From Macrobrachium rosenbergii (Eukaryota > Arthropoda > Malacostraca > Decapoda > Palaemonidae), in the NCBI RefSeq assembly GCF_040412425.1, contig NC_089763.1, positions 54,407,587 through 54,471,586 of the forward strand: a stretch of DNA of 64,000 nucleotides, read 5' to 3'. This document shows positions 60,229-64,000 of this stretch, one piece after another. Position numbers and translations under genes: made by a program. The notes under the pieces were generated by a model, which was not told the origin of the DNA, did not search any database, and saw only the letters and a list, made by a program, of their open reading frames with translations. Each line of letters begins with the position of its first letter. Position 1 is the first letter of the stretch.

Positions 60229-60501
60229 AATGTACTAAAAATAAAATATAATCAAAGACTTCTAGAACTGTTCGAATTCGGTAGGATAAAGATTAATGCT
60301 CACAAGAGCAAGAAAGGTTTTGACCGAGTATATAAGTTTGACTGTGATTTAGTAAAAACAATGCATACAAAAAAGGCTCTAAAAGAACTGGTGTTAATAC
60401 AAAGAAATAGGAACTGCCTGAGTAATTTGGCATACCTTTGTAACACCTCAGGATTTGAATGTGTACCACAAGATCACGTCAGAGAGCAGTATTGGAAATA
60501 G
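60229..60501 (+). CDS. Unidentified 90-codon open frame without early ATG
   Basis: Runs from just after a TAA to TAG at 60499. The translation is mixed, not low-complexity (contains KGFDRVYKFDCDLVK and GFECVPQDHVREQYWK), which is unusual for this AT-rich DNA. The first ATG is about 45 codons in. It could be an exon or transposase scrap, but it is not recognised and may be chance. Confidence 0.2.
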   Translation, partial: NVLKIKYNQRLLELFEFGRIKINAHKSKKGFDRVYKFDCDLVKTMHTKKALKELVLIQRNRNCLSNLAYLCNTSGFECVPQDHVREQYWK

Positions 60502-63500
60502 GTCTGTACGTTAAATGACAATGAATAAGCTTGAAATAATAAAACTGCTAACTATATAAATAAGTAGCTAAAGGAAAGTACGCATGACCTTTCCCCTCGG
60601 CCGAAACACCAGTCCAAAGGCTACGAAGGCCAAGTCCAGAGGCTACTAAATGTGGCTCGTGGGATAACCAAAAGTCATAAATAACCTCACAGGTGTCGCA
60701 ATCGATCAAGAAAACCGATATTGAACGGGCGGGCTTGTGGGAGGCTTTCAGCTCCCCAAGCACTAAAAACTGAAAATAGAAAAGAGAATACGACTTAAAA
60801 CGGTTCGTCACGAATATCATTTATAATGCTCGATGACTTTCTTAAATGGGCCCTTTATACAACCCATGAAAATAACAGAACAAAATAGTATTGAAATGAC
60901 CACTTGTTACTGATTTCCTGCATTTGAATTTGGAGAGGAGAAAATGTCATAAAAATAGTATTTTCTACAGTAATTGGGGTGTGCTTCAGCTACAGATCCT
61001 CTCTCTGTTATGTCAGCAGTGGTTTTCGTCATCCAAATTTTTGTAGAAATGGAAAAATTTGTCATGACACTAGGAATAACGAAGATGCTAAGCCTAAAAC
61101 ACCTTCAAAACTTTAAATTTTGCTATGTTTATACCATTGTATTTGCTAATGATCTTATTGAAAACTTAGAATTTTTTGTCTATGTTTATAGTTTTAAACC
61201 ATTTTATTCATTAATTTAATTTGCAGCAGACTTGTTCACTAAAGTCTGTTCTTACCATTTATATCAATAAAAGGCAATTAAATTATATATTTCATCAATC
61301 AAATTATATATTTCAATTTAAAAATTGTTGTACAAAAGACTAGTCTGAGGTTAGTTACGCAGATGAGGTTTTAGTAATCACACGAACTTTAAGATCAAGA
61401 AGTTGAAAGTTGAATTGATACATGTCGTGGTATTTTGGAAAGGTTAATCGAGTTAATATATATTGTAGATAAATATCCAGTTATTTAAGGAATGAGAAGT
61501 TGAATATAAGTTTAAACAATAAAAACTGTTCTTTTAATAATGCAAGACATCATTTGTCAGTGGTGGAGAAAGCACATGTCGAGGAAATTTTTTATTCTTG
61601 GTAATTTATAGATTAAAACTCAAGACTAAGTATTTAGTACCATAGATTATAAAAATAATATGCGTATAAACAATCAGATAACGAGCGACTAGATATCTTA
61701 AGATGTTGGACATCTTTTGATGATTAAAGACTGATAAACCTTATAAAATGAAGTAATCTTAAATTTACACATTCTTCCTAATTATTATCATTTTCCCATC
61801 TTGACACAAAATTTTAGAATTGTATTTTCATATCTCATTTTTCATTCCCTCTTTCTTGATGTTTCAAACAATGCAGACATCACTTAAACAAAACAAAAAA
61901 AAAATATTCACTCTGGTTTATTAACTGTAACCTGAGTTTTCCAAAGGAACTGATAAGACATTATCATAACTTTTCCAAAGTTTAATATGAAATGACTAGA
62001 AGTCACGAGAGGGAGCTGATAGGGTTGAAGGACGCGGGCCAGGAATGACTTCCTCGACTGAAGGATTATTAGGAGATACGAAATGCTGAATAAACCTTCT
62101 TGGAGATTGAGGAAGAAGATAGCGAATTCTCTGGAGGACATAATTCTTGTAGTGGACGACACCTAATAATTGGAAAACCCTGAAGGGAGATAAGGTCACA
62201 GAATGACCCTTCTTCTCTCCCCCTCGCCCCTTCCCATCCCTCTCTGCCTACCCCTCTCCCGCCCAAGGGCTATCATGGAACTTCGCCCTTTTTGGTAGGA
62301 GGGTCAGTTTAATAGCCTGAAGCATGAATAGGCCAAAGATTTATTGGACAGAAAAAGCTCCTCCATTTTTCCTAACTTTTAAAGGCTACACACACCAGCT
62401 CGCCCGGCGACCTTAATCACAGATTAGGTGGGATTAGTCGGTTTTCTTCAGTATTTGTTGCCTCACGGGCAAATGAAAATACAACTAGGAAAATTAAGAA
62501 AACAACCAGGATGGTCTTGCGATCGTACAATTAGCCTTTCATAACGCGATTTTACAAAAATTTTAATTATGTTTGATCGATAATAATATTATGCACATTT
62601 GGCTGGAGCCTAATGACTTCGTACTTTTGAGATTAAAGCGCATCTTTTATTATTGATTTACTGAATTCAACTACATTCTTTACCCACAGACTCTTCTTGA
62701 TACATTTTGTTCATCACGAAACTAATATACAGCAGCGCGCGTTAAGGAAACGCCATCCAAATTTATTCACACCAAAATAATGTCGCTGGAACATAAGCAA
62801 CATGGCTCTTTGTGGGGGAATAAAAGTGCATTTTAATTTTGCACTTTTGCATTAATGTAAATATTTTATCAATTTTCGTGAATAAAATGCAATCAGCCGC
62901 AATTAAGTATTTTGTTTTTTTAAGAAGAATATCTTGTCATATAGGAGGTTGGTAACGAGAGATATCTATGAATTAGAGTTAAGAGGACGTAGACTATTCA
63001 TATGAAATGTAATATTCAGCCTGGATCAGACAGAATAGAACCAGCTGTCCGGCTGAGTGAGAAAGGAAACAGAAGAACCGGAGAGAAAAGAGTGGCCAGA
63101 TGCAATTACTGCGTTCATGACAGCTCACGAAACATACCCGGGTTCTTTCACTGAAAACCAAACAGATGATGGATATCACTTTTTTCGTGGAATCAGAAAC
63201 ATGTCAGAAAATGGTCAGACATTGATTTACTGTTACTTTTTGCATTAATTTTTTTTTTTTTTTAAATAACTAAGAGTAAACGCACCCAGCACCTAATTGA
63301 TCTAACTTCTTCGCTCATTCAAACAAATATTTATGTTTCTTTATTCTCTGCTCAGGTTTTTGAAACTTCATCGTCACTTGGACCAGCAAAAAATGAGAAA
63401 AAGACAAAAAGAAGAATCAGCTAATAATTCCTTTAAATTTTTCCCAAATCATTCCTTCCACTCCTCTTCTAGATAACCCGTGTTCCATACCACACAAGGC

Positions 63501-64000
63501 AATGTAAAGAATTATACTCTTAGATAAAAGATATATAAAATAGTCATTTCCATAAACTGGACATTACAGACGTCATGAAATGCAATCAGATATTACTGTA
63601 CGCAGAAGTAAACACACCGTTTCACTACCAAATGAGCAATGAAGTTAGAGAATAAATAAGTAGATAAATACCTAACCTTCTGAGAATCATTCGAGAACTC
63701 TCTCTTTTCTTCGCTTGATATCATAACCTCTTGACATATTCTTTATGGCTTCGCATTTCCCAGAATTCATAGCGATCCATTATCGCAAATCGCTTGATAT
63801 AATACATTCGCCCGCATTCCAAATCTAGTCAATCTCTTATCTGTTCCTTTTAACATTATGGCAACGAATGATTACAAAAAGGATCGATCGGAAAGACTTT
63901 CGGCTCCTGTGATACTGTTTCATATTTCAAAAAGCTTCGTCGATTCCCCAGATGGGTTTGTTCATCATCATCATCTTAGTATAATGAGAAAATCTATTAA
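60502..64000. other. 3.5-kb non-coding stretch
   Basis: AT-rich with no recognisable element. A C-rich run near 62215-62265 and short open frames of 60-90 codons are the only landmarks. Confidence 0.5.
62219..62240 (-). other. Canonical G-quadruplex motif
   Basis: On the minus strand, four runs of 3-5 G are separated by loops of 2, 2 and 3 nt. It lies within a longer pyrimidine-rich segment of unknown role. Confidence 0.6.

Noticed and set aside
63057..63248. 63-codon plus-strand open frame near the right end
   Set aside because: Short, no family features, and an overlapping minus-strand frame of equal length exists.

Overview
The window is eukaryotic, AT-rich and gene-poor. I found no convincing intact host protein-coding gene, no rRNA gene and no canonical tRNA gene. 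It is dominated by decayed transposable elements of many classes and by very long simple repeats, above all (TA)n tracts of 80-400 bp, with (GA)n, (CA)n/(GT)n, (TAA)n and (CATA)n. The mixture of multiple Penelope-like elements (PLEs), a hAT element, mariner remnants, RTE-type LINEs, Ty3/gypsy LTR elements and extreme microsatellite density suggests an arthropod, most likely a decapod crustacean such as a shrimp or crayfish. That assignment is inferred from repeat content, not from a diagnostic gene.

Layout. 0-4 kb: 3' two-thirds of a Ty3/gypsy element (linker, RT, RNase H, integrase, 451-bp LTR), broken by three in-frame stops and about four frameshifts. 4.4-5.2 kb: decayed LINE RT. 5.4-6.6 kb: 1.18-kb fold-back element whose arms each carry a hairpin; a third arm lies at 36 kb. 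7.5-8.3 kb and 31.5-32.6 kb: two remnants of one LINE family on the minus strand. 8.8-9.5 kb: PLE RT. 10.8-13.7 kb: long (TA)n arrays. 17.56-18.97 kb: 1.4-kb element with arms of about 480 bp in inverted orientation. 20.9-21.4 kb: a palindrome of about 515 bp around a microsatellite. 22.35-27.20 kb: complete 4.85-kb hAT element with matching terminal inverted repeats, a perfect 8-bp target duplication and a frameshifted TTF-zinc-finger transposase. 28.8-29.6 kb: tRNA-derived SINE pieces, inverted (TAA)n arms and a perfect 26-bp hairpin. 30.49-30.82 kb: ten 33-bp tandem units. 33-34.3 kb: GC-richer block ending in an LTR-like segment. 39.2-41.5 kb: non-autonomous LTR-like element with a zinc-knuckle/proline-rich fragment. 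42.2-43.0 and 47.3-48.9 kb: PLE fragments of a second type. 45.1-45.65 kb: second copy of the gypsy 3' end and LTR. 52.07-52.82 kb: fold-back made of two mariner 3' ends. 56.1-58.5 kb: PLE with GIY-YIG endonuclease, split by a 1.1-kb TIR element carrying a MADF domain.

The coding relics do not form a pathway. The biology of the window is element nesting, inverted duplication of element ends, and repeated association of element ends with (TA)n tracts. All protein identifications are by motif recognition alone; no database search was run.
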